Source: Psychrosphaera saromensis (GTDB taxonomy: Bacteria > Pseudomonadota > Gammaproteobacteria > Enterobacterales > Alteromonadaceae). Taken from it: a stretch of 64,000 nucleotides of DNA. Location: contig NZ_MSCH01000003.1 in the NCBI RefSeq assembly GCF_002954545.1, positions 1,899,991-1,963,990 of the forward strand, read 5' to 3'. This document shows, in pieces, positions 1-10,488 of the stretch. Below the pieces are notes generated by a model. That model was not told where the DNA came from. It was given only the letters and a program-made list of their open reading frames with translations, and made no database searches. The translations under genes and the position numbers were made by a program. Every line of letters begins with the position of its first letter. The stretch's first letter is position 1.

Positions 1-1334
1 CAGCACCTATAGGTCCAGTCCTTAAAAAAATGACCAAACAGGTCTTGTTCGGCATGATGATGTTAATGTCATTTAATCTTGTTGATACCTATTTTATCGG
101 ATTATTAGGTACGGACTCATTAGCCGCCATTAGTTTTACCTTTCCTGTTACCTTTACCATTATTAGTTTATCCATAGGTTTAGGTATTGGTACCTCAGCG
201 GTTATAGCTAAAGCCAGAGGTGCTAATTTATTAGAGCAGGCCAAAGATGATGGATTAGGGGCATTAATACTGTCGTTTGTCTTAGTCGCGGCCTTAGCCT
301 TTTGTATGTACTCATTCACCGATGAAATTTTTACCTTGTTAGGTGCTAAGGCTGATTTATTACCGTTAATTCATGAGTATATGGATATTTGGTATATAGG
401 TGCCGTATTTTTAATGTCGCCTATGGTGGGGAATTCTATATTAAGAGCGTCGGGAGATGCTAAGACTCCAAGTATTATTATGGCGGTTAGTGGCTTAATT
501 AATGCTATTTTAGATCCTTTACTAATATTTGGTCTCGGGCCATTTCCTGAACTGGGGATGCAAGGTGCTGCAATATCCAGTGTGATTGCTTGGGGGGTTG
601 GATTTTTTGTCGTTATATATGTACTGGCGGTAAAACGTAAATTGATATGGATCCGCTGGATACCATTCACTCAGTTTGTTGCGGTAAGTCGTCGTATATT
701 AAAAATTGGTTTGCCAGCAGCCGGAGCAAATATGCTAACGCCAATAGCAATGGCAGTATTAACGGCTATGATAGCGGTTCATGGTAATGCCGCTGTTGCT
801 GGTTTTGGTGTGGGGACTCGATTAGAGTCTATTGCCAGTATGGTGGTATTAGCGTTATCTATGACCTTACCTCCTTTTATAAGTCAAAACTTTGGGGCCG
901 GTCAGTGGGATAGAGTAGAACAAGCCTATAAGTCTGTGATTAAGTTTGTTCTATTGTGGCAGTTAGCGGTGTACTTATTATTAGCTGCTGTGGCAGGTTA
1001 TATTGCAATGGCGTTTGGTAAGAATGATCCAGAAGTAATGAATGTTATTAAATTATTCATTTGGACCTTACCGTTAAGTTACGGTTTTCAGGGCATTATT
1101 ATATTGTCTAATTCATCGCTAAATGCACTGCATAAGCCTATGAAAGCATTATTATTGTCCGTTATTCGTTTGTTTGTATTTTATGTGCCGTTTGCTTATT
1201 TAGGTTCGGTTTATTTTGGATTAATTGGTTTATTTATTGGCGCATTAATTGGTAATGTTTTTACTGCATTAATCGCTTATAGGTGGTTTTTAAAAGCATT
1301 ACCACAATCGGTAGTTGTAGAGGCAAAAGTGTAA
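1..1334 (+). CDS. MATE family multidrug/sodium antiporter, 5' truncated by window edge
   Basis: Membrane transporter of the MATE (multidrug and toxic compound extrusion) family, which exports cationic compounds using Na+ or H+ gradients. The frame is open to the window's left edge: codons from base 3 read APIGPVLKK before the first internal ATG at 30, and this matches the usual MATE N-terminus, so the true start is upstream. The segment LVDTYFIG close to the visible start is the family hallmark in the first helix. About eleven further hydrophobic helices follow over roughly 440 residues, with the two-fold repeat typical of MATE proteins. The stop is 3 nt before uvrB, so co-transcription is likely. 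Substrate cannot be told from sequence. Confidence 0.9.
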   Translation, partial: APIGPVLKKMTKQVLFGMMMLMSFNLVDTYFIGLLGTDSLAAISFTFPVTFTIISLSIGLGIGTSAVIAKARGANLLEQAKDDGLGALILSFVLVAALAFCMYSFTDEIFTLLGAKADLLPLIHEYMDIWYIGAVFLMSPMVGNSILRASGDAKTPSIIMAVSGLINAILDPLLIFGLGPFPELGMQGAAISSVIAWGVGFFVVIYVLAVKRKLIWIRWIPFTQFVAVSRRILKIGLPAAGANMLTPIAMAVLTAMIAVHGNAAVAGFGVGTRLESIASMVVLALSMTLPPFISQNFGAGQWDRVEQAYKSVIKFVLLWQLAVYLLLAAVAGYIAMAFGKNDPEVMNVIKLFIWTLPLSYGFQGIIILSNSSLNALHKPMKALLLSVIRLFVFYVPFAYLGSVYFGLIGLFIGALIGNVFTALIAYRWFLKALPQSVVVEAKV

Positions 1335-1337
1335 TTC

Positions 1338-3359
1338 ATGGAAAAAATAAATAAACCGTTTGATTTACATAGTAAATTTGAGCCAAGTGGCGATCAGCCC
1401 ACAGCAATAAAGCAGTTAGTAGAAGGACTAGACAGTGGTTTAGCCTACCAAACATTATTAGGTGCTACAGGTACAGGTAAAACCTTTACCATGGCGAATA
1501 TAATAAGCCAAGTAGACCGACCAACCTTGATCATGGCTCACAACAAGACGTTAGCCGCTCAGCTTTATGGTGAAATGAAAGAGTTTTTCCCAAACAATGC
1601 GGTTGAATACTTTGTTTCTTATTATGATTATTATCAGCCAGAAGCCTATGTAGCCTCTACGGATACTTTCATAGAAAAAGATGCATCTATTAATGAACAT
1701 ATCGAACAAATGCGTCTTTCTGCCACAAAATCCTTAATGGAACGACGTGACGTTATTATTATTGCGTCTGTATCTGCTATTTATGGTTTGGGTGATCCTG
1801 AGTCATATATGAAGATGTTATTGCATCTACGAGTTGGCGATATTGTCGATCATAAACAAATTTTATTACGCTTAGCTGAATTACAATACACTCGTAACGA
1901 TATTGAATTTCAGCGTGGCTGTTATCGAGTGCGTGGCGATGTTATTGATATATTTCCAGCTGACTCAGACAAATATGCGATTCGAGTTGAATTGTTTGAT
2001 GAAGAAATTGAGCAATTAACCAGTTTTGATCCATTAACGGGAGCACTTGAGCGTAAAATTACTCGTGCCACTGTCTTTCCAAAAACACACTATGTAACTC
2101 CGCGCGAAAAAATAATGGCGGCAATTGACCACATTAAAGTGGAATTAAAAGAGCGTAGAGCACAATTAAAAGATTTAAATAAACTGGTAGAGGAACAGCG
2201 TTTAAGCCAACGTACTCTATTTGATATGGAGATGATGCGTGAACTTGGCTATTGCTCGGGTATCGAAAACTACTCTCGTTATCTATCAGACCGTGACCCT
2301 GGCGCGCCACCGCCAACCTTAATCGACTATTTCCCATCGGATGGGTTATTGATCATTGATGAATCACACGTTACGGTTTCACAAATTGGTGCCATGTATA
2401 AGGGCGACCGTTCGCGTAAAGAAAACTTAGTTGAATATGGTTTTAGGCTACCGTCAGCACTGGATAACAGACCGTTACGTTTCCCTGAGTTTGAACAACT
2501 TGCGCCACAAACTATTTACGTTTCTGCTACACCTGGTAATTATGAAATAGAAAAATGTGGAGACGACATTGCCCATCAAGTTATTCGTCCAACCGGGTTA
2601 TTAGACCCAATTATTGAAGTTCGTCCGATTGAAACTCAAGTTGATGACTTGATGTCAGAAATTCATTTACGGGTTGAGAAAAACGAACGGGTATTAGCCA
2701 CTACATTAACCAAACGTATGGCTGAAGACTTAGCTGATTATCTGGCTGATCACGGCATTAAAGTAAGATACCTGCATTCCGACATCGACACGGTTGAACG
2801 GATTGAGATCATTCGTGACTTACGAGCAGGCAAGTTTGATGTGTTGGTTGGTATTAACTTACTCCGTGAAGGTTTAGATATGCCGGAAGTTTCTTTGGTC
2901 GCGATTCTAGATGCTGACAAAGAAGGCTTTTTACGCTCAGAACGTGCGTTAATTCAAACCATAGGTCGTGCGGCCCGTAATATTAACGGTCGAGCGATTT
3001 TATATGGCAACCGCATAACTAAGTCGATGAAAAAAGCCATTGATGTAACTAATGAACGCCGTGAAATACAGCATGCTTATAATGTGAAACATGGCATTAC
3101 GCCACGTGGAGTAGTAAAAAGTATTACCGATATTATGGATGTTGGCGGTGAGAATAAAGCACTTAATGCCGCACAAAAAATCTTAATTAAAGAAGGATTA
3201 GCAGAGTACCGTGCTAAATCGCCAGCTGAAATTGCTAAAGAAATAAAAGTGATAGAAGGGCAGATGATGGAACATGCTAAAAACTTAGAGTTTGAAAAAG
3301 CCGGTGAGTTAAGAGATAAGGTGATGCAACTGCAACAGCAAATCATTAAGAACTCTTAA
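1338..3359 (+). CDS. uvrB: Excinuclease ABC subunit B (UvrB)
   Basis: UvrB is the damage-verifying helicase-like subunit of UvrABC nucleotide excision repair; it is loaded by UvrA and then recruits UvrC. The 673-residue length is normal. Visible features: Walker A GATGTGKT at residues 42-49, the aromatic beta-hairpin [10 protein letters not shown] near residue 95 that inserts behind the lesion, the helicase motif DESH near residue 340, the motif VI region IGRAARN, and a C-terminal UVR motif (about 633-668) that contacts UvrC. It follows the MATE gene by only 3 nt. No SOS box was recognised directly upstream, since the upstream DNA is coding. Confidence 0.98.
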   Translation: MEKINKPFDLHSKFEPSGDQPTAIKQLVEGLDSGLAYQTLLGATGTGKTFTMANIISQVDRPTLIMAHNKTLAAQLYGEMKEFFPNNAVEYFVSYYDYYQPEAYVASTDTFIEKDASINEHIEQMRLSATKSLMERRDVIIIASVSAIYGLGDPESYMKMLLHLRVGDIVDHKQILLRLAELQYTRNDIEFQRGCYRVRGDVIDIFPADSDKYAIRVELFDEEIEQLTSFDPLTGALERKITRATVFPKTHYVTPREKIMAAIDHIKVELKERRAQLKDLNKLVEEQRLSQRTLFDMEMMRELGYCSGIENYSRYLSDRDPGAPPPTLIDYFPSDGLLIIDESHVTVSQIGAMYKGDRSRKENLVEYGFRLPSALDNRPLRFPEFEQLAPQTIYVSATPGNYEIEKCGDDIAHQVIRPTGLLDPIIEVRPIETQVDDLMSEIHLRVEKNERVLATTLTKRMAEDLADYLADHGIKVRYLHSDIDTVERIEIIRDLRAGKFDVLVGINLLREGLDMPEVSLVAILDADKEGFLRSERALIQTIGRAARNINGRAILYGNRITKSMKKAIDVTNERREIQHAYNVKHGITPRGVVKSITDIMDVGGENKALNAAQKILIKEGLAEYRAKSPAEIAKEIKVIEGQMMEHAKNLEFEKAGELRDKVMQLQQQIIKNS

Positions 3360-3412
3360 TACTTTTCATTACGGGAGTTTATAATTACAGAATATAACAA
3401 CTGAGTTCATAT

Positions 3413-3445
3413 ATACCCTGTTTCGATTTTTAATTGACAGGGTAT
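3413..3445. repeat. Inverted repeat in the uvrB-lipase intergenic region
   Basis: ATACCCTGT (3413-3421) pairs perfectly with ACAGGGTAT (3437-3445) around a 15-nt AT-rich loop, 54 nt after the uvrB stop. No T-run follows, so it is not a canonical intrinsic terminator; it could be a Rho-dependent end or a protein site. Nothing else is recognised in the 390-nt gap between uvrB and the lipase gene. Confidence 0.4.
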
Positions 3446-3749
3446 GTAAGCCGCTATTAAACCCACCTTGTCGTTATCCTTTCAATGTAAGTTTAAAATA
3501 ATGCTTTCATTACATTAAAAGCACAGTATAAATAAAATTCCCTGATAGTTATTTAACCGTTTTTTCAAAACAACGTCTTCTTAACCCCTTATAATTAAAG
3601 GACTGGTGGCTAATCCGATCAGTTTGTTTATTGAGACAAATACATATTAACATTATACATTGTGCCGAGATCACGTTTTAAGAGGAAATATTTTACGTGA
3701 TTATGAGATGACTTCTTCAAAGAAAGAGCATCACAACAGGGTTTTATGG

Positions 3750-4922
3750 ATGAATATTCATAAGTATAAAATGAGACTATGTATGCAAAAAAATAAAAAT
3801 TCACACAATATAATTAAATCAGTAATGCTGGGGTTGGTAATAACACTGTCTAGCTTTGCACAAGCAGCCGGTGAGGAATATTTAAATTTCGGTTTACATT
3901 GGGTTAACGTCGATAATAATGGCAATGAAACTCAAGAGAAAGGTGTCGATCACAATGGCAATATTATTCTTGATGATGCGGATTACTATGACTCATCAAA
4001 ACCGACTGTAATTTATTTTCATGGTTGGAAAAGCGGCATGGCTGAAGATGGCTATCGCGTAGAAGATTTTTACTTTGATGATGTTGATGCTAATACCGCA
4101 CAAGCTTGGAAAGACCAAGGCTGGAATGTAGGTATTTATCACTGGGGCCAATTTGCAGATGAGAGCGAATTAAAAGACGCTGAAGCTAAAATTTGGAGCG
4201 TTCAAGGTGATAAAGGAATGCGTTATCGTTTAGACGACGGAAGTTATAGTACTGAACAAGCACCTGATCAATCAATAGGACAACTTGCGTTTGAACATAT
4301 TACAACTGTGTTGGATGATAATACGTCTGGTAATATCCGTCTTGTAGGACACTCTTTAGGTAATCAGCTTGCCGTCGTTGTTGCAAAAAAAATCAATGAT
4401 AGTGTAAATGATGGGTCTGTATCAGCTTCTTTGATGCCTGGTCGAGTTGATTTACTTGACCCATTCTGGTCGCAAGGTGATAAAAGTTATTTAAGTGGTG
4501 ATTGGACTGGAAAGCGAGTTCGTACTTACATTGAAGATATGATCTCTAAGCAAAATACAGCTGTTACTTGGTATAAAACATCTGCCATTTTTGATTTATG
4601 GATTGGCGACCAAAACACAGATTTAGAAAAGCATGTTGCTTTAATTAATAATCGTTTTTGGTATTTAAGTTCAGTTGCTATTGCTGATAAGCATGTTCAT
4701 GCTCGTAAATGGTATTTCATGTCTATGGCGTATGACGCACCAGAAGAGGTAACTATTAATTGGTGGGGCAAACGTTCAGAAACCGGTTATGATGCTGCGA
4801 GTGCGACCTCTTCTGACAATCATATAAGAACAATGATGAATGATGACGAACAATGGGACCAGGTTGAAGGGCGCTACACTGCAGACCCTTCAGATGACCA
4901 GTTTGAAGTTAAAGATTATTAA
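3750..4922 (+). CDS. Secreted lipase-like alpha/beta hydrolase
   Basis: Probable exported esterase/lipase resembling the pancreatic-lipase-like family. From the chosen start the protein is 390 residues. The n-region is followed by a hydrophobic stretch (VMLGLVITLSSFAQA) with a signal-peptidase-like end, then a region containing IYFHGW (oxyanion-hole HG). The nucleophile elbow GHSLG puts the catalytic Ser at about residue 202. LLDPF is a candidate for the acidic residue and HVHARKWY supplies candidate His. The ATG at 3750 is preceded by AGGG with an 8-nt spacer. The same frame is open to an ATG at 3660, and ATGs at 3771 and 3783 would give shorter signal peptides, so the start is uncertain. 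Substrate unknown. A bidirectional terminator separates it from the convergent acyl-CoA ligase. Confidence 0.75.
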   Translation: MNIHKYKMRLCMQKNKNSHNIIKSVMLGLVITLSSFAQAAGEEYLNFGLHWVNVDNNGNETQEKGVDHNGNIILDDADYYDSSKPTVIYFHGWKSGMAEDGYRVEDFYFDDVDANTAQAWKDQGWNVGIYHWGQFADESELKDAEAKIWSVQGDKGMRYRLDDGSYSTEQAPDQSIGQLAFEHITTVLDDNTSGNIRLVGHSLGNQLAVVVAKKINDSVNDGSVSASLMPGRVDLLDPFWSQGDKSYLSGDWTGKRVRTYIEDMISKQNTAVTWYKTSAIFDLWIGDQNTDLEKHVALINNRFWYLSSVAIADKHVHARKWYFMSMAYDAPEEVTINWWGKRSETGYDAASATSSDNHIRTMMNDDEQWDQVEGRYTADPSDDQFEVKDY

Positions 4923-4942
4923 TCCCAAATAATAATAAAAAC

Positions 4943-4970
4943 AAAAAAAGAGGCGAAAGCCTCTTTTTTA
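4943..4970. terminator. Bidirectional intrinsic terminator
   Basis: GAGGC-GAAA-GCCTC hairpin (4950-4963) flanked by an A-run on the left and a T-run on the right. It serves the lipase gene (+) and the acyl-CoA ligase (-), whose ends face each other here. Confidence 0.9.
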
Positions 4971-4995
4971 TTTAAGTACTATTATTCAATCTTGA

Positions 4996-6660
4996 TCAGA
5001 GATCAGATTCCCAAAGAATAACGTGTCCTTTTAATTCTTCAATGCGTTCTGCAAACTGTTTATGCAACACATGACGTTTGATTTTTAACGTCGGTGTTAA
5101 TACATCGTTTTCAGGTGTCCAAGGTTCAGACACGACCACTACAGCACCAACTCTTTCATGGGACTCTAAATGGTTATTCACTGATAGTAGGTTTTCTTTT
5201 AAAGACGCAGCCACTTGTTCTCTAGGTAGTGATGATGCACCTTCAGAAAGCTGAACTAAGGCAACAGGCGCGGCCATACCAGAACCTAATACACATAACA
5301 TCTCAATGTGAGGGTCTTGAGCTAACATCTTCTCAATAGGCACAGGAGAGACAAACTTTCCTTTTGCAGTTTTAAAGTTGTCTTTTACTCGACCTATTAT
5401 AGTAATGGCACCGGTTTCAGGGTCTATTTGGGCTAAATCGCCGGTTTTGAAAAATCCATCTTCGGTAAACGATTCTTTAGTCGCTTCTTCATTTTTATAA
5501 TAGCCATCAAACAAGCCACCACTTTTAAATAGCATTTCGCCTTCGTCTGTGGTTTTTATTTCACAACCTGGTAATGCACGACCAATCGTTCCAATAAGTT
5601 TTTCTTCAAACGGAAAACAACCAACTGCGTAAATACAGTTTTCTGTCATGCCCCATGCTTCACAGACATTCAAACCTATTTTGTGATACCAATGCAGGAT
5701 TGAAGGTGAGATAGGTGCAGAGCCACAGGCAAGTAATCTTGCATCTTGTAAGCCTAAACCTTTTTGGATCTTACGTTTAATAAGACTAGATACTAAAGGA
5801 ACTGATAACAAAAAGTTAAGTTTGCTGTTACCAATTTTATCAATAATGTTTTTCTGGAATAAACTCCACAAACGCGGAACTGAGAAGAAGGCTGTAGGAT
5901 TTGCATATTTTAAATCTTCGACAAAAAACTCAAGTGACTCAGTGAAGTATAATGTTGTATTAGCGTGATAAGCCACACCTTCAACAAAACAGCGTTCGGT
6001 AATATGTGCAAGCGGTAAATAAGACAACATTCTGTCTTTATCAGTCATTTCTAACAAGCTAACAATTTCAGAGTTTGCCCAGTTAAATGCACGATAGCTA
6101 ATAACCGCGCCTTTAGGGTTACCTGTGCTACCTGAGGTGTAAATAATAGAAATTGTTTCATCTAAGTCAGGCGCGTGTATTGGTAACGCTTGATCGTCAG
6201 CAACTAAAGTTTGCAGCTTACGCCAGTCGTACTGACAAGGCATGGTTTCGTAACCCATAGATAAACGAACAACGTCGCCTTTAACGCCTACGTCTGCATC
6301 TTGCCATTTATCTAACTTACCAATAAATGCCGCTTTCGCTTCTGAATGTTCTAACACATATTGAATTGTGTCAGGATTAGCAGAAGGGTAAATAGGTACA
6401 CTTATCATACCTGCGCGCATAATCGCTAAGTCAGCAATTAACCATTCGGCACAATTTTTTGAAAGAATGGCTATTTTATCGCCCTTGGTAAAACCAAGGT
6501 GATGTAATGAAGCTGCTATGCTTTCTACTTTATTTTTAACTTCAGACCAAGTATGTGTTTGCACAACTCGATTAACTGGTTGATGTAAAAATACTTTATT
6601 TGGCGTTGTTTCAGCCCAATGATCTAACCACTGTAATGGAGTGAACTGGCTTTTATCCAT
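4996..6660 (-). CDS. AMP-dependent acyl-CoA synthetase (long-chain fatty acid-CoA ligase type)
   Basis: Adenylate-forming ligase that activates a carboxylic acid with ATP and CoA; the overall form resembles bacterial long-chain fatty acid-CoA ligases (FAA1/FadD15-like). The 554-residue protein has the AMP-binding P-loop IIYTSGSTGNPKG near residues 170-183, the segment EAWGMTE, the motif KSGGLFDGYYKNEEAT, FKTGDLAQID, and the C-terminal hinge IGRVKDNFKTAKGKFVSP with the usual lysine. No signal peptide. It stands alone between a terminator and a repeat-rich upstream region. Chain length preference cannot be read from sequence; the exact substrate is an inference. Confidence 0.88.
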   Translation of the reverse strand: MDKSQFTPLQWLDHWAETTPNKVFLHQPVNRVVQTHTWSEVKNKVESIAASLHHLGFTKGDKIAILSKNCAEWLIADLAIMRAGMISVPIYPSANPDTIQYVLEHSEAKAAFIGKLDKWQDADVGVKGDVVRLSMGYETMPCQYDWRKLQTLVADDQALPIHAPDLDETISIIYTSGSTGNPKGAVISYRAFNWANSEIVSLLEMTDKDRMLSYLPLAHITERCFVEGVAYHANTTLYFTESLEFFVEDLKYANPTAFFSVPRLWSLFQKNIIDKIGNSKLNFLLSVPLVSSLIKRKIQKGLGLQDARLLACGSAPISPSILHWYHKIGLNVCEAWGMTENCIYAVGCFPFEEKLIGTIGRALPGCEIKTTDEGEMLFKSGGLFDGYYKNEEATKESFTEDGFFKTGDLAQIDPETGAITIIGRVKDNFKTAKGKFVSPVPIEKMLAQDPHIEMLCVLGSGMAAPVALVQLSEGASSLPREQVAASLKENLLSVNNHLESHERVGAVVVVSEPWTPENDVLTPTLKIKRHVLHKQFAERIEELKGHVILWESDL

Positions 6661-6688
6661 TGATTCCGCCTTTTATATTTATTATTAA

Positions 6689-6747
6689 TTAGTCTGTTGA
6701 TTGAGATTTTGTATTTAGTATCAATTAGCTTGTTAATTGATACTTTT
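6689..6747. promoter_or_regulatory. Paired imperfect repeats and palindrome upstream of the acyl-CoA ligase
   Basis: Two similar about 23-nt segments (beginning ATTAGTCTGTTGATTGA at 6689 and ATTAGCTTGTTAATTGA at about 6724) lie upstream of the ligase start. The second overlaps a perfect 11-bp palindrome, AGTATCAATTA (6717-6727) and its complement (6734-6744), with a 6-nt loop. Placement suggests an operator region. No known FadR or PsrA consensus was recognised. The rest of the 365-nt gap up to 7026 holds only the metG terminator and no convincing gene. Confidence 0.35.
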
Positions 6748-6970
6748 ATTTTTTAGCCTAACGCATTATGAATAAAAAAAATCATTTAGGCTAGGGGCTA
6801 TTGACCTTTCATTTTCTGCAACGCTGGCGACTATTTGTTGCATCCAGCGAGGCAGAAGACTCGAGAATAGTGGTTCTATTTAAGTGTCTGGCTAAAATTA
6901 ACAAGAACGAAGTTGGGGTGACAAATAGCCCCAACCCTTCATTTAAGCTTATTTATTTACTTTTAGCTAC

Positions 6971-7000
6971 AAAAAAGCAGAGATGTCATCTCTGCTTTTT
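6971..7000. terminator. Intrinsic terminator of metG (symmetrical)
   Basis: GCAGAGAT-GTC-ATCTCTGC stem-loop (6977-6995) with an A-run before and a T-run after on the + strand. It lies just beyond the metG stop, so on the minus strand the A-run becomes the terminating U-tract. Confidence 0.85.
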
Positions 7001-7026
7001 GTTATTTAACTTATGAGTAATAAGGA

Positions 7027-9057
7027 TTACATGACTCGCATGCCCGGCTGAGCGCCGTCGTGTGGTTCTAAAATCCAAAGTTCTTTTCCACCAGGACCAG
7101 CGGCTAAGATCATGCCTTCAGACATACCAAAGCGCATTTTTCTTGGTTTTAGGTTAGCAACCACAACGGTTAATTTACCTTCTAACTCTTCTGGCGTGTA
7201 AGCCGCTTTTATACCTGACAATATTTGACGAGTTTCACCGCCAATATCCAGTTGGAATTTAAGCAGCTTTTCAGCACCTTCAACGTGTTCTGCTTTTATG
7301 ATTTTAGCAATACGCAAATCAATTTTAGCAAAATCATCAAATTCAATTTCTGCTGCAATTGGATCATCTGCTAATGGGCCTGTTACAACTGGTTTTGTTG
7401 CAACCAAATTGTCTTTAGAGTCATCAACCATTTTAGCTACTTTGTCCATGTCTACACGTTGCATTAACGCTTTAAATTTATTGATTTCATGACCGGTTAA
7501 GTTGTTATCAACCGAATCCCAAGTTAACTCAGAATTTAAGAAGCTTTCTACTTCTGCAGCCATGTTTGGTAATACTGGTTTTAAATAAACCATTAATATA
7601 CGGAATAAGTTAATACCCATAGAACAAACATCATGTGTTTGTTGCTGTAGTGCATCATCTTTAACCGTTACCCAAGGGGCTTTGTCATCAATATATTTAT
7701 TGGCTTTATCAGCAAGCGCCATGATCTCACGAATTGCTTTGGCAAATTCACGGTTTTCATAACATGTTGTAATACTTTCTTTGGCTTGTTGGAATTCAGC
7801 GAGTAACTCTGGGTTATCTACATTGTCAGACAATTTGCTGTCGTAACGTTTTTTAACAAAACCGGCACAACGACTGGCAATGTTAACCACTTTACCAATT
7901 AGGTCTGAATTTACTTTTTGACCAAAATCATCAAGGTTTAAGTCTAGGTCGGTAATGCCGCTGTTTAACTTAGACGCAAAGTAATAACGTAAATACTCAG
8001 GGTTTAAATGATCTAAGAAGGTTCTCGCTTTGATAAATGTGCCACGAGATTTCGACATTTTTTCGCCGTTAACCGTTACAAAACCATGAGCAAAAACATT
8101 AGTCGGCTTTCTGAAATTAGCACCTTCTAACATTGCAGGCCAAAATAGGCTGTGGAAGTAGATAATGTCTTTACCAATAAAGTGATAAAGCTCAGTATCT
8201 GAACCTTCTTGCCAAAATTCGTCAAAGTTAACGCCGTTTTTACTACATAAGTTTTTGAAACTTGCCATGTAGCCAATAGGTGCGTCTAACCAAACATAAA
8301 AATACTTACCTGGCGCATTTGGTATTTCAAAACCAAAGTATGGTGCATCACGACTGATGTCCCATTGTTGTAAACCTTGCTCAAACCATTCTTCTAGCTT
8401 GTTGGCCATTTCTGTTTGAATGCTGCCACTGCGTAACCATTGTTTTAACATAGGTTCAAACTTAGGCAGGTCAAAGAAGTAATGCTCTGAGTCTTTCATT
8501 ACCGGAGTTGCGCCCGAGATTACTGATTTAGGGTTAACGAGATCAGTTGGTGTATAGGTTGCGCCACATTTATCACAGTTATCGCCATTTTGGTCGGCGG
8601 TACCGCATTTAGGGCAAGTACCTTTGACGAAACGATCCGGTAAAAACATTTGTTTTTCAGGGTCAAATAACTGACTGATTGAGCGTTTAGCAATAAAGCC
8701 AGCGTCATTGAGTTTGTTATAAATCAACGCTGATAATTCTTTGTTTTCATCACAATGTGTACTGTGATAGTTATCAAACTCAATTAAAAAATCATCAAAA
8801 TCTTGTTTGTGTTCAATGCCAGTCTTAGCAACCATTTCTTCTGGAGTTATGCCTTGCTCTTGAGCTTTAAGCATAATGGGTGTGCCATGTGCGTCATCAG
8901 CACAAACGTAATAACATTCGTGACCTTGAGACTTTTGAAAACGCGACCAAATATCGGTTTGAATATATTCAAGTAAGTGACCTAAATGTATCGGACCATT
9001 GGCATATGGAAGGGCGCTGGTAATTAAAATTCTGCGATTTGCTTGGTTTGTTGGCAT
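7027..9057 (-). CDS. metG: Methionyl-tRNA synthetase
   Basis: Charges tRNA-Met with methionine for translation initiation and elongation. The 676-residue protein matches the long, dimeric bacterial form. It has the N-terminal Rossmann segment [14 protein letters not shown] (HIGH signature as HLGH), a zinc-binding knuckle CPKCG...CDKCG near residues 145-161, the KMSKS loop near residue 332, an anticodon-binding helical region, and a C-terminal EMAP/Trbp111-like tRNA-binding domain (about 575-676, starting [14 protein letters not shown]). It is divergent from mrp, a common gammaproteobacterial arrangement, with a large palindrome between the two genes. Confidence 0.98.
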   Translation of the reverse strand: MPTNQANRRILITSALPYANGPIHLGHLLEYIQTDIWSRFQKSQGHECYYVCADDAHGTPIMLKAQEQGITPEEMVAKTGIEHKQDFDDFLIEFDNYHSTHCDENKELSALIYNKLNDAGFIAKRSISQLFDPEKQMFLPDRFVKGTCPKCGTADQNGDNCDKCGATYTPTDLVNPKSVISGATPVMKDSEHYFFDLPKFEPMLKQWLRSGSIQTEMANKLEEWFEQGLQQWDISRDAPYFGFEIPNAPGKYFYVWLDAPIGYMASFKNLCSKNGVNFDEFWQEGSDTELYHFIGKDIIYFHSLFWPAMLEGANFRKPTNVFAHGFVTVNGEKMSKSRGTFIKARTFLDHLNPEYLRYYFASKLNSGITDLDLNLDDFGQKVNSDLIGKVVNIASRCAGFVKKRYDSKLSDNVDNPELLAEFQQAKESITTCYENREFAKAIREIMALADKANKYIDDKAPWVTVKDDALQQQTHDVCSMGINLFRILMVYLKPVLPNMAAEVESFLNSELTWDSVDNNLTGHEINKFKALMQRVDMDKVAKMVDDSKDNLVATKPVVTGPLADDPIAAEIEFDDFAKIDLRIAKIIKAEHVEGAEKLLKFQLDIGGETRQILSGIKAAYTPEELEGKLTVVVANLKPRKMRFGMSEGMILAAGPGGKELWILEPHDGAQPGMRVM

Positions 9058-9094
9058 AACTATGAAAAAACCTTTATAAACAAGTTGTTAGATG

Positions 9095-9139
9095 TACCGA
9101 TTGTATTAATGAATGACTAATTCATTAATACAATTGGTA
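9095..9139. repeat. Near-perfect 20-bp palindrome between metG and mrp
   Basis: TACCGATTGTATTAATGAAT (9095-9114) and its near-exact complement (9120-9139, a single G/A difference that still allows a G-U pair) surround a 5-nt loop GACTA. It lies in the divergent metG/mrp interval. A degenerate relative occurs after dcd near 11072-11108. The form suggests a REP-like dispersed palindromic element rather than a gene-specific operator, but copy number in the genome cannot be seen here. Confidence 0.6.
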
Positions 9140-9262
9140 TTTACATAACGAGTTGGTGTGTTACTTAGTGAACAATTCATCAAAACGCTAGAGTTTAGGC
9201 GAGTGATGTTACATAATTTACCGCATATTTGCACCCATCAAGATATAAAGATTAAGCCAATC

Positions 9263-10405
9263 ATGAAATTTACCAATATATTTTCCAAGTCAAAAAGCAA
9301 GGCAAAGGCTAAGTTAGGGTCAAACACGGATAAAAACGAATTGAACAGCAGCATTAAAAATAAAGGCCAAGACCAAAACAGTCAAAAACAACAATTACGA
9401 AAAGCGTTAAATGATTTATCCCATCCGGTTTTCCCAAATGGAATTTACGGGCAAATAGCCATCGACTTGCAAGGGGATGGTTTTGAAGTGGAATTACCTA
9501 TTGTATTGGGTAAGTTTGCGCCTGAAATAATCAATTTGTTGCAACAACAGACTGAACTGGCAACACCTATCAAGTTCACTTACAAACCAACAGTGACAAG
9601 CAAAGACAAAATTAAAAATATTAAGTTAGTTGTTGCGGTTGCATCAGGTAAAGGTGGGGTTGGTAAGTCAACGGTTACGGCAAATTTAGCGGCTTGTTTA
9701 GCACTACAAGGTATAAAGGTTGGTGTGTTAGATGCCGATATTTATGGGCCTTCAGTGCCAATTATGTTTGGTTTAGCGGGCCAGTCTATTACCTCTAAAG
9801 ACGGTAAAACGATGGAACCGTTTGAGCGTTTTGGGGTTTCGTTAAACTCCATTGGCTTTGTGGTACCAGAAGATAAAGCCACAGTTTGGCGTGGACCAAT
9901 GGCTTCTAAAGCGTTAATGCAGGTTATTAATGAAACGAACTGGCCAAAGCTCGATATATTGTTAGTGGATATGCCGCCGGGTACTGGCGATATACAATTA
10001 ACTATGTCAGAAAATATTAAATGTGACGGTGCGTTAATTGTAACAACACCACAAAATGTCGCGTTAGCGGATGCTGAAAAAGGCATAAACATGTTCAATA
10101 AAGTTAATACTCCAATATTAGGCTTAGTTGAAAATATGAGTCAATTTGTCTGTGATGGATGTGGTAAAACACATTACCTATTTGGACAAGATGGTGGCCG
10201 TAGTTGCGCTGACAAACATAAAGTTTCGTTATTGGCTCAATTACCTTTATTACCAGCGGTAAGGGAAGGGGCAGATAAAGGTACGCCGTATGTACTGAAT
10301 AAAAATCTAGCCAGCGAAAATGCGGCGTTGGAGTATCACCAATTAGCATTTTCACTTATGATGCAAATATCAAAACAAACTGAGTCGGTAATTACCCTCG
10401 GTTAG
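9263..10405 (+). CDS. apbC: Mrp/ApbC family iron-sulfur cluster carrier ATPase
   Basis: Cytoplasmic P-loop ATPase that holds and delivers Fe-S clusters to apoproteins. An N-terminal MIP18-like region (LRKALNDLSHPVFPNGIYG onward) precedes the deviant Walker A VASGKGGVGKST, the segment DADIYGPSVP, the motif LLVDMPPGTGDIQLT, and a CxxC pair (FVCDGCGKTHY) that ligates the bridging cluster. From ATG 9263 the protein is 380 residues, close to the 369 of the E. coli protein. The frame extends upstream to 9158; ATG 9206 has an AGG with a 6-nt spacer and would also be acceptable, so the start is uncertain. Divergent from metG. Confidence 0.92.
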   Translation: MKFTNIFSKSKSKAKAKLGSNTDKNELNSSIKNKGQDQNSQKQQLRKALNDLSHPVFPNGIYGQIAIDLQGDGFEVELPIVLGKFAPEIINLLQQQTELATPIKFTYKPTVTSKDKIKNIKLVVAVASGKGGVGKSTVTANLAACLALQGIKVGVLDADIYGPSVPIMFGLAGQSITSKDGKTMEPFERFGVSLNSIGFVVPEDKATVWRGPMASKALMQVINETNWPKLDILLVDMPPGTGDIQLTMSENIKCDGALIVTTPQNVALADAEKGINMFNKVNTPILGLVENMSQFVCDGCGKTHYLFGQDGGRSCADKHKVSLLAQLPLLPAVREGADKGTPYVLNKNLASENAALEYHQLAFSLMMQISKQTESVITLG

Positions 10406-10488
10406 TTAGCACTTCTGTTAGTTAGAATAGGGAGTTGTCGGTGATAGCTTTCAATGAATACAATACTTAACCTAAATTAGGATAGACA

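Noticed and set aside
30-1334. Taking ATG 30 as the start of the MATE gene
   Set aside because: The frame is open to the left edge and the upstream codons fit the conserved MATE N-terminus, so the gene is truncated by the window.
3660-3749. The extra N-terminal 30 codons of the lipase frame
   Set aside because: No ribosome site fits ATG 3660, and the signal peptide lies well downstream; ATG 3750 with AGGG is better supported.
6801-7016. A 71-codon plus-strand ORF between the acyl-CoA ligase and metG
   Set aside because: It has no ribosome binding site, no recognisable motif, unusual composition, and its end runs through the metG terminator hairpin.
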